Shown piece by piece: positions 33,985 to 43,477 of a stretch of 64,000 nucleotides of DNA. Under the pieces are notes generated by a model that was given only the letters and a program-made list of their open reading frames with translations, did no database searches and was not told where the DNA came from. Both the position numbers and the translations under genes were made by a program. Numbering within the stretch: the stretch's first letter is position 1; every line of letters starts with the position of its first letter. Source of the stretch: Alkalihalobacillus sp. AL-G (lineage in GTDB: Bacteria > Bacillota > Bacilli > Bacillales > Fictibacillaceae); contig NZ_CP094656.1 of NCBI RefSeq assembly GCF_030643805.1, positions 1,550,001 to 1,614,000 of the forward strand, in the 5' to 3' direction.

Positions 33985-34659
33985 GTGGAACATCATGTTC
34001 AAATTTGGAAGGGCTTATTAAGACCGAAAGAAACGGTACATACATTACGAGAATCTACCAATATTCAAGGGTACCGATTACGATTGCTCATCTTACTATT
34101 ATGCAGTTCAATCGTATTCGGGTTGTTATTTTATGTCAACTCAGAAGAATGGTTAAATATGCCGGACGCTAGAGCAATGAATCTATCAGATGGACAACAA
34201 TTAGCTGCTTCGATTCTGATCGGGGTTGGAGGAGCGATTGCTGGCCTCGTCATTCCGTTTGTATTAATCGGCGCAGGAGCCTTATCTTCATGGGGTTTTT
34301 TCCGTGATTTAGGTTTTAAAAAGCTGTTCGTACTGAATACGTACTTATTTGTCATCATTCTCTTCGGATTAGCAGCGAACATTCCATTCATGCTGAAGTT
34401 TGGTTCAACTGAAATCCTTTCTCCGTTTGGCTTTGGACCATGGGTGAAGCTTTTGACTGACAATGTTTTTCTATTTACACTTGCAGGTTGGGTAACGCTA
34501 TTCTTCATTTGGCATTTAATCGCTTCTACCCGACTTCTGCATGAAGCATCTTTGAAATCAAGTCGATACGTGTACACCGTTTCGATTGGATTGCACGTTG
34601 GATTTATTTTAGTCGTATCGTTAATCAATAGCATGTACCATATGCATCTGAATGGATAG
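33985..34659 (+). CDS. Yip1-family membrane protein, YknW-like
   Basis: 224 aa with five predicted membrane segments (about 32-50, 72-98, 110-130, 157-178 and 197-218). It matches the bacterial Yip1/YknW type in length, in the N-terminal cytosolic LLRPKETVHTL segment, and in being followed by a periplasmic-adaptor gene. In B. subtilis YknW assists the YknXYZ transporter that protects against the SDP toxin. GTG start at 33985 behind AAAGGGGGTAA. Only a YknX-like gene follows. The Yip1 assignment is good; the functional equivalence is inference. Confidence 0.75.
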   Translation: MEHHVQIWKGLLRPKETVHTLRESTNIQGYRLRLLILLLCSSIVFGLLFYVNSEEWLNMPDARAMNLSDGQQLAASILIGVGGAIAGLVIPFVLIGAGALSSWGFFRDLGFKKLFVLNTYLFVIILFGLAANIPFMLKFGSTEILSPFGFGPWVKLLTDNVFLFTLAGWVTLFFIWHLIASTRLLHEASLKSSRYVYTVSIGLHVGFILVVSLINSMYHMHLNG

Positions 34660-34676
34660 AAACGGAGGGTAATAGC

Positions 34677-35933
34677 TTGAACCGATACATAAAAAGGGGG
34701 CTGATCGGGTTACCGGTCATTCTTTTCATAATAATCAATATGTATTTATTTATATTGGATCATACGTTATTTGCTAGAGAAAAACCGTATGATGTTGTCA
34801 CGATTGATAAGAGAGATTTGAAAAAAGGCATTGAGACAACGGGTGTCATAGTGCCCCTTGAAAAACAAGAAATTTATAATGAGCCGTATCGAGGAGAGAT
34901 CGAAGAAATCCTCGTTCAAGTAGGTGATCAGGTCAATGCTGGAACGGCGATCATCGAGTATCAATCTTCTGAAATCGAGAACGAAATTGCTCGTTTAGAG
35001 GATGAAATTACAGAACTCGAAACCGAACAAGACTATTACGAAGACCGTGCCGTTCTAATTAGCACTCAAATTAGTCAAGAATCAAGCAAGGAAGATGATG
35101 AAAAGAATCAGTCGACGATCTACCTTTTGGAACAGGAAGAGGCAGAAGCTGAATATCAAGCGGAACAAGCCGAGGATATGATTGATTCAAAGGAAAATGA
35201 AATTGATCGACTGGAAGAATTGCAGGAAGATAAGACAGTCGATAGTTCAATATCCGGTATAGTCAAAAAGATCAATCCGAATGGTGCATCAAGTCAGGAG
35301 CCGATTGTAACGATTGTAAGTGAAAACAATGTAATTGCAAGAGCTTATTTATCGGAACAAGATATGTTTTTATTAAAAGAAAGTGATCCAGTAACGATAC
35401 AATCTGGTTATAAAGAAGAAATTGAATGGGCGGGATCCGTTCTTGCAATTGGTACACCTGTTGAAAAAGAAGGGGAAAAGCTATATCCTGTCGATATCAG
35501 TTTAGAGTCGGATTCAGAAAAGCAATTGCCTCTGGGTAGTACGGTGAAAATAGTGATGAATCCAGTTGCAGTAATGGACGCTGTCGCGGTTAAAGAGGAA
35601 TCTATCATGCATGTCGATGGAGATGATTACGTCCTCGTTGTTAAAAAGGATTATATTGATAAGCGAAAAGTGACCTTCGGCTATAAAAATGAACCTTATC
35701 AACAAATTACGAAGGGGCTCAAAGCAGGCGAAACGATCGTAAAACAACCGAATCGCCTCCTCGTTGATACTATGGAAATTGAAACGGAAAAGAAGAAGGA
35801 AAAGAAAGACAAGAAGGATCAAGACACACCTGAAAAGGAAAATGACGGGAATAATGCAGTTGGAAACGAACAAGGGACAGATTCAGACCCATCGGCAGAC
35901 ATTCCTGACGCAAATGAGGATGAAAATCAATAG
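34677..35933 (+). CDS. Membrane fusion / periplasmic adaptor protein, YknX-like
   Basis: 418 aa, one N-terminal membrane anchor (about 9-30) and then an extracellular HlyD/MacA-like adaptor. A split lipoyl domain lies near EEILVQVGDQVNAGTAI and SGIVKKINPNGAS. An acidic coiled-coil hairpin lies between them (EIENEIARLEDEITELE and on). A beta-barrel and membrane-proximal part follow. A 45-aa Lys/Glu/Asp-rich tail at the C-terminus is unusual. TTG start at 34677 behind GGAGGG. It pairs with the upstream Yip1 gene. The ATPase and permease genes (yknY, yknZ) that should follow are absent. Confidence 0.85.
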   Translation: MNRYIKRGLIGLPVILFIIINMYLFILDHTLFAREKPYDVVTIDKRDLKKGIETTGVIVPLEKQEIYNEPYRGEIEEILVQVGDQVNAGTAIIEYQSSEIENEIARLEDEITELETEQDYYEDRAVLISTQISQESSKEDDEKNQSTIYLLEQEEAEAEYQAEQAEDMIDSKENEIDRLEELQEDKTVDSSISGIVKKINPNGASSQEPIVTIVSENNVIARAYLSEQDMFLLKESDPVTIQSGYKEEIEWAGSVLAIGTPVEKEGEKLYPVDISLESDSEKQLPLGSTVKIVMNPVAVMDAVAVKEESIMHVDGDDYVLVVKKDYIDKRKVTFGYKNEPYQQITKGLKAGETIVKQPNRLLVDTMEIETEKKKEKKDKKDQDTPEKENDGNNAVGNEQGTDSDPSADIPDANEDENQ

Positions 35934-35961
35934 TAATAGGATCTAAACCAGATTAATATAG

Positions 35962-35996
35962 AAAAGGGGATGGCGTGTTTATGGCCATCCCCTTTC
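35962..35996 (+). terminator. Terminator between convergent genes
   Basis: AAAGGGGATGGC...GCCATCCCCTTT hairpin with a short T tail. Confidence 0.75.
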
Positions 35997-36011
35997 TGAT
36001 TCCAAGTTCAT

Positions 36012-36665
36012 TCAAATATTATGAATAGGTAACACGTAAAGTAGTACCGCAAAAAAGTGAACAGCGGTTCCGGCTAGTACAAACATGTGCCAAACCGCGT
36101 GATGGTAAGGGAATGCACGCCATACATAAAAGATCGTCCCGACTGTATAAATCAAACCGCCGATGATGAATAAGGTCATCCCTCGGTCGGGAAGTGTCGT
36201 CACAAGCGGTTGCCATGCTATTACAACGAGCCAACCCATTACAACATAGATCAAAGTCGAGATGAACAAAAACCGCTTAACGAAAAACGCCTTGAAAAAG
36301 ACTCCGAAAATCGCGATTCCCCATACGACACCAAACAGTGACCATCCTAACGCTCCTTTTACAACGACAAATAGAAAAGGTGTGTATGTTCCTGCAATAA
36401 ATAAGTAAATCGCTGAATGGTCAAAGATTTCAAACAAATCCTTTAGTTTTCCTTCTTGGAAGCTATGCACTAAGGTCGAAGCAGTATAGAGTATCAACAT
36501 CGTTGCTCCGTAGATTGAAAAGCTGACAATATGCCAGACTGAACCATCAATGACAGCATTGACAACGAGTAACACGAGAGCGACGATACTGAATACAACG
36601 CCGATACCGTGAGTGATCGCATTAACAAGCTCTTCTTTTCTCGTGTACGTATGGGTGTTGGCCAT
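36012..36665 (-). CDS. Hemolysin III / PAQR family membrane protein (YplQ-like)
   Basis: 217 aa with seven membrane segments. Family motifs are NAITHGIGVVF near the N-terminus, DHSAIYLFIAGTYTPF in the middle, and YHHAVWHMFVLAGTAVHFFAV near the C-terminus. The conserved Ser, His and Asp residues are thought to bind zinc, as in adiponectin-receptor hydrolases. The bacterial function is uncertain; lipid/membrane homeostasis is most often proposed, and hemolysis is a historical label. The ATG at 36665 follows GAGGAGG. It is convergent with the yknX-like gene. Confidence 0.92.
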   Translation of the reverse strand: MANTHTYTRKEELVNAITHGIGVVFSIVALVLLVVNAVIDGSVWHIVSFSIYGATMLILYTASTLVHSFQEGKLKDLFEIFDHSAIYLFIAGTYTPFLFVVVKGALGWSLFGVVWGIAIFGVFFKAFFVKRFLFISTLIYVVMGWLVVIAWQPLVTTLPDRGMTLFIIGGLIYTVGTIFYVWRAFPYHHAVWHMFVLAGTAVHFFAVLLYVLPIHNI

Positions 36666-36697
36666 TATTGACCTCCTCGTATTAATTAAGAATCGTA

Positions 36698-38470
36698 TTA
36701 CATCAGTACACCGGCATTCTGCATTTGTTCTTCAGGAACTGTAAACAGCTGAGTGACATGTGTTTTAGGGTCAAAGTAGATAATCATCAATACAGTCTTT
36801 TCAATAATCAAACCGTCTTCGATAAATTGAGTTATATCAAAAGGGATCTGTTCAATCATCACATGTTTGTGTAGTTCTTTTTCACTTAAAGAAAGTGCTT
36901 CAAATTGTTCGGATACCTCAGATGCATGGTCCGATAAGAATTTCAAATAGCTGGATTGTTGCTTTTTATCCATCGAAAAATCCCACCATGGTTTACGCGG
37001 TTTATGCTTTTGACGGATAAAATAATCGTATTTCATCAAGCCTTCAATCAACTCAAATCGTTCCGCCTCGGCTTCTTTTAAAAACGATCGAAGTCTTAAA
37101 AAGAGATCTTCAAGCTGGTGGCCGATCCTTGACCAGCCTTGGCGTTCCCAATAATCACCGTAGGTTTGGAAAAAATCGAAGGCAGAAGGGAAAACCCGCC
37201 CAATCAAGTACTCGACCGTTGCATCCATTCGGTGATCATTCCAGTACTTCTCGAGAACGTCCTCGACCCGTTTTATTTTAATAATTTCATCGAACGACAA
37301 AACATTATTCCCGAGAATTTCGTAAGGTGCTTTATCCATGTATATATAATCATGCTCGTCTGCGCGAATACGCAGGCCTGTCCCACGTAACATTTTCAGA
37401 AAACCAAGCTGTACCTCTTCAATTCGAAATGCGAATACATCGTTGAATGTTTTTCGGAATGAGTCATAATTTTCCTCAGGCAAACCAGCAATCAAGTCTA
37501 AATGCTGAACGATTTTCCCACCATCACGAACCGTTGTGACCGTACGTGTCAGCTTTTCAAAGTTTTGTCGGCGTTCTACGAGTTCGTTCGTATTATCATT
37601 CGTCGATTGTACACCGATTTCAAATCGAAAAAGACCTTTCGGTGCATGCTCATTTAAATACTCAATAACCTCTGGCCGCATGATATCTGCAGTGATTTCA
37701 AACTGGAATACGGTTCCTGGACGATGTTCAGTGATAAGGAACTCGAACATCTCCAATGCGTAATCTCTGCGAATATTAAACGTTCGATCTACGAATTTAA
37801 TCGTTTTGGCACCGTTTTCCATTAAAAAACGGATCTCTTCTTTCATCATTTCGATGTCAAAATAACGGACACCAACCTCGATTGATGAAAGGCAAAAGGC
37901 GCAGGAGTATGGGCATCCTCGACTTGTTTCAATGTAAGTCACCCGTTTTGACAATTGAGAGAGATCCTCCTCAAACCGAAATGGTGTAGGCACTGTTTTT
38001 AAATCGAGCTTCGGACGTGGAGCAGTTCGGTGTGGCTTTCCATCTTTAAGATAAGCAATTCCAGCAACCGATCCAGGATCACCGCCAGACTCGATCATCT
38101 CTAAAAGGTCTTTAAAGGTTTCTTCACCTTCCCCCACTACAAAATAATCGACTTCTGGAAGTCTTTCTAACCAGTGGGGAACATCATAAGAGACTTCTGG
38201 TCCTCCAAGCACGATTTTAATCTCAGGGCGGATCTTTTTAAGCATTTCGATCAACGGTATTGTTTCTTCAATGTTCCAAATATAACAGCTGAATCCAATC
38301 ACATCCGGGTCTTTAGAATAGAGGTCTGAGACAATATTCATGACAGGATCTTTAATTGTATACTCAGCCATTTCTATTTTGAAATCAGGTTTGCAAAACG
38401 CTTTAAGGTAGCGCAATGCAAGGGATGTATGGATGTATTTTGCATTTAGTGTACTTACAATAATGTTCAT
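36698..38470 (-). CDS. B12-binding domain radical SAM protein
   Basis: 590 aa. N-terminal cobalamin-binding-like fold (1-140: IIVSTLNAKYIHTSLALRYL, VIGFSCYIWN, VLGGPEVSYD). Radical SAM core at about 185-390, with the iron-sulphur motif CPYSCAFC and the preceding YIETSRG. A C-terminal DUF4080-like region follows. Enzymes of this class usually carry out methylation or ring rearrangement with methylcobalamin; the substrate here is unknown. Second Met (38470) is chosen because GGAG is 9 bp away; Met 38476 would be only 3 bp from it. It is divergent from the pterin dehydratase gene. Confidence 0.88.
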   Translation of the reverse strand: MNIIVSTLNAKYIHTSLALRYLKAFCKPDFKIEMAEYTIKDPVMNIVSDLYSKDPDVIGFSCYIWNIEETIPLIEMLKKIRPEIKIVLGGPEVSYDVPHWLERLPEVDYFVVGEGEETFKDLLEMIESGGDPGSVAGIAYLKDGKPHRTAPRPKLDLKTVPTPFRFEEDLSQLSKRVTYIETSRGCPYSCAFCLSSIEVGVRYFDIEMMKEEIRFLMENGAKTIKFVDRTFNIRRDYALEMFEFLITEHRPGTVFQFEITADIMRPEVIEYLNEHAPKGLFRFEIGVQSTNDNTNELVERRQNFEKLTRTVTTVRDGGKIVQHLDLIAGLPEENYDSFRKTFNDVFAFRIEEVQLGFLKMLRGTGLRIRADEHDYIYMDKAPYEILGNNVLSFDEIIKIKRVEDVLEKYWNDHRMDATVEYLIGRVFPSAFDFFQTYGDYWERQGWSRIGHQLEDLFLRLRSFLKEAEAERFELIEGLMKYDYFIRQKHKPRKPWWDFSMDKKQQSSYLKFLSDHASEVSEQFEALSLSEKELHKHVMIEQIPFDITQFIEDGLIIEKTVLMIIYFDPKTHVTQLFTVPEEQMQNAGVLM

Positions 38471-38652
38471 TTTCATTCACTCCAACAGACTTCTTTTTAA
38501 TCAAACCTCTTGTAACACTTCATTCTAGCATAAAATAGCATTTTCCTTTACTATTCATTCGAAAAAAGGATTTTATAAGAAGTTCATTGAAGTATATACA
38601 ATAATATGGTTTAGAGCAACGAACGAGTACAAGTATATAAGGAGGATTACTA

Positions 38653-38940
38653 TTGGAACGATTATCCGAGGAACAAATCAAAAGCATATTAGAATCATTA
38701 GAAGGATGGAAGTTAGAAGATGAAAAGTGGATCGTTAAAAAATACCGGTTCAAAAACTACCTTGACGGAATTAAATTCGTGTCTGAGATTGCTTACGTAT
38801 CAGAAGAAGCAAGTCACCATCCCTTGATCTCTGTCGATTATAAACTGGTTACCGTTAAATTAAGCTCATGGAAGGCTAAGGGTTTAACAGAACTTGATTT
38901 TAAGCTAGCCATTGATTACGATCGCTGTTACCAACAATGA
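38653..38940 (+). CDS. 4a-hydroxytetrahydrobiopterin dehydratase (pterin-4a-carbinolamine dehydratase)
   Basis: 95 aa, PCD/DCoH fold. The conserved catalytic block is [12 protein letters not shown], with [10 protein letters not shown] downstream. The family regenerates the pterin cofactor after aromatic amino-acid hydroxylation. No phenylalanine hydroxylase gene is nearby, so in this locus the protein may serve another pterin pathway. TTG start at 38653, 7 bp after GGAGG. It is followed after 9 bp by yisK, with which it is probably cotranscribed. Confidence 0.92.
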   Translation: MERLSEEQIKSILESLEGWKLEDEKWIVKKYRFKNYLDGIKFVSEIAYVSEEASHHPLISVDYKLVTVKLSSWKAKGLTELDFKLAIDYDRCYQQ

Positions 38941-38949
38941 GGTGAAATG

Positions 38950-39861
38950 ATGAAGTTTGTTACTGTAATGTATCGAAATGACCAAATCATTGGCGTTGTA
39001 TCGAATGAAAAGCCACTGGAAATACTCAATTTAACAGAAGCTGCACAAAATTTCGCCTACTCTTTACCTCCGACACTTTTAGATGGGATACGTCAGGGTG
39101 AATCTTTTACTAAAATGGTGGAAGAGATAATGGGCAAGATTCAATCTGACAGCGGTAGGTCCAAATATATTTTACAAGGCGAGGATTTCAATTTGCTGGC
39201 CCCGATTCCGAAACCGGCCAAAAACATCTTCTGTATCGGTAAAAATTATCGTGATCACGCGCTTGAATTAGGGACGGAAGCAGATATTCCAGAAGTTCCG
39301 ATGGTCTTTTCGAAAACCCCGACGACCGTTATCGGACCAGGTGGGACGATAACGATATCCGACACAATCACAAAGGCTCTCGATTATGAGGGTGAACTAG
39401 CTGTAGTAATCGGGAAGACTGGCAAAGGAATTAATCAAGATGAAGCATACAATTATGTGTTTGGGTACACGATATTGAATGATATCACTGCACGAGACCT
39501 CCAAACACGTCACAAGCAGTTTTTGATCGGAAAGAGTCTGGACTCAAGCTGTCCGATGGGACCTTACCTCGTCCATAAAAATTCAGTTGATTCGCCGAAT
39601 GAATTACATATTAAAACAACGGTAAACGGTGAGGTTCGACAGGATGCAAATACGTCTCAGATGATCTTTGATATACCTACCTTGATTGAAACGCTCTCAA
39701 AGGGAATGACTTTGGAAGCTGGTGATATCATTGCAACAGGAACCCCTGCTGGAGTGGGGAAAGGATTTGATCCTCCAAAATATTTACAGGATTCGGATGT
39801 TGTATCCATTGAAATTGAGAAGTTGGGGAACTTGACGAACACGGTAGCAAAGAATGTTTAA
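38950..39861 (+). CDS. yisK: FAH-family hydrolase/decarboxylase YisK
   Basis: 303 aa. An N-terminal 90-residue domain precedes the FAH catalytic domain. Characteristic segments are PKPAKNIFCIGKNYRDHALE, KTPTTVIGP, DYEGELAVVIG (metal ligands), DLQTRHKQF and ATGTPAGVGKGFDPPKYL. The long collinear match to B. subtilis YisK, as remembered, supports the name. YisK is reported to decarboxylate oxaloacetate and to affect cell shape when overproduced. The ATG at 38950 has GAGGTG 5 bp upstream; the ATG three bases earlier is closer than usual. It lies between the PCD and a semialdehyde dehydrogenase. Confidence 0.9.
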   Translation: MKFVTVMYRNDQIIGVVSNEKPLEILNLTEAAQNFAYSLPPTLLDGIRQGESFTKMVEEIMGKIQSDSGRSKYILQGEDFNLLAPIPKPAKNIFCIGKNYRDHALELGTEADIPEVPMVFSKTPTTVIGPGGTITISDTITKALDYEGELAVVIGKTGKGINQDEAYNYVFGYTILNDITARDLQTRHKQFLIGKSLDSSCPMGPYLVHKNSVDSPNELHIKTTVNGEVRQDANTSQMIFDIPTLIETLSKGMTLEAGDIIATGTPAGVGKGFDPPKYLQDSDVVSIEIEKLGNLTNTVAKNV

Positions 39862-39940
39862 GATTTCCTCGTAAATGGAATTGTTTTAATAGTACTTCTA
39901 AAAATTCTCTTTAATGCTGGTATAAATAGGAGGCGTTAAG

Positions 39941-41374
39941 ATGGAAAAAGGAATCTACGTAAACGGGGAGTGGACGGGAAAGGATCTCGAAAAAGTAGAG
40001 GTGATCAATCCGGCCACTGGTGAGCTAGTCGGAACAGTGCCGAAAGCTGGGAAAAAGGAAACACGTAATGCAATCGAGGCTGCGAACGAAGCTTTCAAAA
40101 CATGGTCGAAAACAACCGCATATGAGCGAGCAGAATATCTCGAAAAGTTTTACGAATTAGTGATCAAACATGAAGATGAACTAGCGGAAATCATGACGCT
40201 TGAAATGGGAAAACCACTTAAAGAATCAAAAGGTGAAGCTCAGTATGCGGCGTCATTCCTGAAATGGTTTGCTGAAGAAGGAAAACGTATATATGGGCGA
40301 ACGATTCCTCCATCCAAGCACAACAAAAGGATGCAGGTCAATAAACAACCAGTTGGTGTTGTCGGTGCCATTACACCATGGAACTTTCCTGCTGCGATGA
40401 TCACCCGGAAACTGGCTCCTGCTTTGGCAGCCGGGTGTACAATTGTTATCAAACCACCAAATGAAACGCCATTGACGGCAGTTCGACTTATAGAATTATG
40501 TGAGGAAGCGGGTATTCCTAAAGGTGTTGTAAATCTTGTAACAGGGAAGTCATCTGAAATCGGAGAAGAAATCATGTCGAATCCTAGAGTGAAGAAGCTT
40601 ACGTTCACTGGATCGACAGAGGTCGGTAAAATCTTGATGAAGCAAGCAGCTGAAAATGTTATGAAAATATCACTTGAGCTTGGCGGACATGCACCGATCG
40701 TCGTTTTGGATGATGCTGATATCGACTTAGCTGCTCAACAAACGGTCGCATCCAAATTCCGTAATGGAGGCCAAACGTGTATTAGCGGCAACAGGGTCTA
40801 TGTTCAGGAAAAAGTCTACGATGCATTTATTGAAAAAGTAGTCGCTGCAGCAGAAAAGTTAAGAATCGGTAATGGTATGGAAGAAGGTGTCGATGTCGGC
40901 CCTTTAATCAATAAAGACGGTTATGAAAAAGTTGAAAAGCATGTTAAAAATGCCGTCAAACGAGGTGCAAAATGTGTGCTGGGTGGAAAAGGAAAAGAAG
41001 GGGAAAATGGAACCTACTATTACCATCCTACTGTTCTTATCGATGTTAAGCCCGATATGTTGATTATGAATGAAGAAACATTCGGACCTATAGTTCCAAT
41101 CCAAAAGGTATCGACGGATGAGGAAACAATCAATTATGCAAACTCGACACCATTCGGACTAGCAGCATATGTGTTCAGTGAAAATTATAGCCGAGGACTT
41201 CGAGTTGCTGAAGCATTGGATTACGGAATCGTCGGTTGGAACGATGGATTACCTTCCGCTGCACAAGCACCGTTCGGCGGTATGAAGCAAAGCGGTATGG
41301 GACGTGAAGGTGGAAAGGAAGGCATCGAAGAATATCTCGAAACAAAGTATATTTCAATTGGATTGAAAGAATAA
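39941..41374 (+). CDS. gabD: NAD(P)-dependent succinate-semialdehyde dehydrogenase family protein
   Basis: 477 aa aldehyde dehydrogenase. Catalytic Cys280 (GGQTCISGN) and Glu246 (LELGGHAP). The cofactor site shows TPWNFPA and TFTGSTEVG. It resembles GabD: GGQTCIS plus a C-terminal APFGGMKQSGMGREGG. This makes it a good candidate to oxidise the succinate semialdehyde released by the 4-hydroxyphenylacetate pathway encoded 30 kb upstream, although glycolaldehyde, betaine or other aldehydes are possible. The ATG at 39941 follows AGGAGGCG. There is a 79-bp gap after yisK. Confidence 0.82.
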   Translation: MEKGIYVNGEWTGKDLEKVEVINPATGELVGTVPKAGKKETRNAIEAANEAFKTWSKTTAYERAEYLEKFYELVIKHEDELAEIMTLEMGKPLKESKGEAQYAASFLKWFAEEGKRIYGRTIPPSKHNKRMQVNKQPVGVVGAITPWNFPAAMITRKLAPALAAGCTIVIKPPNETPLTAVRLIELCEEAGIPKGVVNLVTGKSSEIGEEIMSNPRVKKLTFTGSTEVGKILMKQAAENVMKISLELGGHAPIVVLDDADIDLAAQQTVASKFRNGGQTCISGNRVYVQEKVYDAFIEKVVAAAEKLRIGNGMEEGVDVGPLINKDGYEKVEKHVKNAVKRGAKCVLGGKGKEGENGTYYYHPTVLIDVKPDMLIMNEETFGPIVPIQKVSTDEETINYANSTPFGLAAYVFSENYSRGLRVAEALDYGIVGWNDGLPSAAQAPFGGMKQSGMGREGGKEGIEEYLETKYISIGLKE

Positions 41375-41398
41375 GCTCTAAAATACAACAGGACTGAA

Positions 41399-41438
41399 GG
41401 AGGCTAATCCCATTTTTTCTCAGGAAAAGCCTCTTTTT
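41399..41438 (+). terminator. Intrinsic terminator after gabD
   Basis: AGGCT...AGCCTC hairpin followed by TTTTT. Confidence 0.65.
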
Positions 41439-41454
41439 AATATGGTCTTTAAAA

Positions 41455-41904
41455 TCAGGCTGGTTTTTTAAGCGCTGAGTAAGTGGGCGCTTTTTCTTTA
41501 TGGAGAAGAGGGCTTGCGACAAGTAATAAAGCTATCGGAATCACAGCAAAGACCCCGACTGATACGAATTCATCTGCATTGGACAAAACATAAAGGGCAC
41601 CGTTCGCACAAATAAAACCTGTTAAACAATCTAATCGTACATCTTGCTTCCTTTTTACGATGGCTTGAAGCAGTAAAAAGCAAGATAAAACTGGAGCCAT
41701 GAGTATAAGAAACAGTGGGAGCATCTCGTGGAAGGAAACGGTAACAACACCGAGTTCTGTTAATTGCTGAGCAAGTTCACTTGTTTTAAATGGAAGCATG
41801 TATCCCGAAATCGTTACATTTGAAATGAAAAAAGGAACGTTGATCCATGGTAGGGCAAAACAAATGAGTAAGCCTGTGTGGAATAAAATCGATTTATTTT
41901 TCAT
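41455..41904 (-). CDS. Membrane protein, function unknown
   Basis: 149 aa. Four hydrophobic segments (about residues 7-30, 58-80, 92-110 and 113-132). Short charged loops and a Lys-rich tail (HKEKAPTYSALKKPA). I do not recognise a family. The ATG at 41904 has ACGGAGGTC upstream; a Met 17 codons earlier has no ribosome site. It is convergent with gabD and downstream of rocD on the same strand, separated by rocD's long terminator hairpin. Its own terminator is the shared one after gabD, if used. Confidence 0.65.
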   Translation of the reverse strand: MKNKSILFHTGLLICFALPWINVPFFISNVTISGYMLPFKTSELAQQLTELGVVTVSFHEMLPLFLILMAPVLSCFLLLQAIVKRKQDVRLDCLTGFICANGALYVLSNADEFVSVGVFAVIPIALLLVASPLLHKEKAPTYSALKKPA

Positions 41905-41990
41905 GGTAGACCTCCGTTGAAGTTTTACTGACGACTCTACCATAGGCTTATTCAATTTAGGACAAATTCAGAACCGAAATACAAAATTGA

Positions 41991-42057
41991 AGGCCTGACA
42001 ACCTCCTACATGACATTTTACAAAAACATGTCATGTAAATGGAGGAGTCAGACCTTA
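41991..42057 (-). terminator. Long hairpin terminator of rocD
   Basis: AAGGCCTGAC, CCTCC and ACATGACAT pair in order with ATGTCATGT, GGAGG and GTCAGaCCTT: about 26 paired bases with small bulges, facing rocD. Confidence 0.75.
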
Positions 42058-42111
42058 TAAGATCCAATATTCGGAATTTTATCGAAAAAATTCGGTGTTC
42101 GTATTCAACTA

Positions 42112-43329
42112 TTAAGCACTCAACACTTCTTTAATGCGTTCGATCGCCCAATCAAGGTCCTCTTTATCGATAATGAGTGGTGGTGCAAAACGAATCACTG
42201 TAGCATGCGTTTCTTTACATAATAATCCCATTTCCTTAAGCTTTTCGCAATACGGTCGTGCGGCTTCATCGAGCTCAACACCGATAAACAGACCGCGTCC
42301 ACGAACTTCTCGAATTTTCGGATTGTTGATTTTCTTCAATTCATCCTGAAAATAATTCCCAAGCTCCAACGAACGCTCCACAAGCTTTTCGTCTTCTAAC
42401 ACTTCAAGGGAAGCGACGGAGACCGCACAAGCTAGAGGATTTCCTCCGAACGTTGAACCGTGAGAACCTGGTTCAAAAACGCCAAGAACTTCTTTATTGG
42501 CTGCAACACAGGAAATCGGGAATACGCCTCCACCGAGAGCCTTACCAAGAATGTACATATCCGGTTCGACGTTCTCCCAGTCACATGCAAATAGCTTTCC
42601 AGATCGACCAAGGCCTGATTGAATTTCATCAGCGACCATCAGTACATTTTCAGAAGAACACAATTCACGAGCTTCCTTCAAGAAACCGTCCGAAGGAATA
42701 TTGATCCCTGCCTCACCTTGAATAGGTTCAAATAAGAATGCTGCTGTATTTTCATTAATTGCATTACGCAATGCATCGATATCGCCATAAGGTATAAGTT
42801 TAATTCCTGGAAGCATTGGTCCGAAGCCACGCTTGTATTCTGCTTCTGATGAAAGGGATACTGCTGTCATCGTTCTACCGTGGAAGTTTCCTTCACATGC
42901 AATGATTTCAGCCTGATTTTCGGTTACTCCTTTTACATCGTAAGCCCAGCGTCGTGCCGTTTTGACAGCAGTTTCAACTGCCTCCGCACCAGTATTCATA
43001 GGTAGTACCATGTCTTTGTTCGTAACTTGAGCAACCTTTTCATAAAATGGTGCTAACTGATCGTTGTGAAAAGCTCTCGACGTCAATGTCACACGGTCCG
43101 CTTGATCCTTGAGTGCTTGTATGATCTTCGGATGACGATGTCCCTGGTTGACCGCGGAATAAGCACTTAGCATATCCATGTACTTATTGCCTTCTGGGTC
43201 TTTAACCCAAACACCTTCCGCCTCGGAAATTACGATTGGGAGTGGGTGATAGTTTCTCGCTCCATATTGATCCGTTTTAGAAATGATCTGTTCCGTCTGA
43301 TTCTTGTCCGTTACTCTGTTTTCGCTCAT
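42112..43329 (-). CDS. rocD: Ornithine aminotransferase RocD
   Basis: PLP-dependent class III aminotransferase converting ornithine and 2-oxoglutarate to glutamate semialdehyde and glutamate in arginine catabolism. 405 aa. Characteristic segments are [12 protein letters not shown] near the N-terminus, [10 protein letters not shown] (cofactor phosphate site), [13 protein letters not shown] and the Schiff-base Lys in [23 protein letters not shown] is the second family block. It stands alone without rocE/rocF next door, and no RocR/sigma-L promoter was recognised. The ATG at 43329 is used; GAGCGTG lies upstream, a weak site. Confidence 0.95.
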   Translation of the reverse strand: MSENRVTDKNQTEQIISKTDQYGARNYHPLPIVISEAEGVWVKDPEGNKYMDMLSAYSAVNQGHRHPKIIQALKDQADRVTLTSRAFHNDQLAPFYEKVAQVTNKDMVLPMNTGAEAVETAVKTARRWAYDVKGVTENQAEIIACEGNFHGRTMTAVSLSSEAEYKRGFGPMLPGIKLIPYGDIDALRNAINENTAAFLFEPIQGEAGINIPSDGFLKEARELCSSENVLMVADEIQSGLGRSGKLFACDWENVEPDMYILGKALGGGVFPISCVAANKEVLGVFEPGSHGSTFGGNPLACAVSVASLEVLEDEKLVERSLELGNYFQDELKKINNPKIREVRGRGLFIGVELDEAARPYCEKLKEMGLLCKETHATVIRFAPPLIIDKEDLDWAIERIKEVLSA

Positions 43330-43477
43330 TTGTCACGCTCCATTCTGTTCAAAGTGGTTACATATCCCATTATAAATGAAAACGCTCTATCAAAACACCC
43401 CATACAGCAATTGATTTCCCATTCTAAAAAGGTTCATGGTAGAATGGGAATGATTGATTATAAGGAGGGCAAGTACT

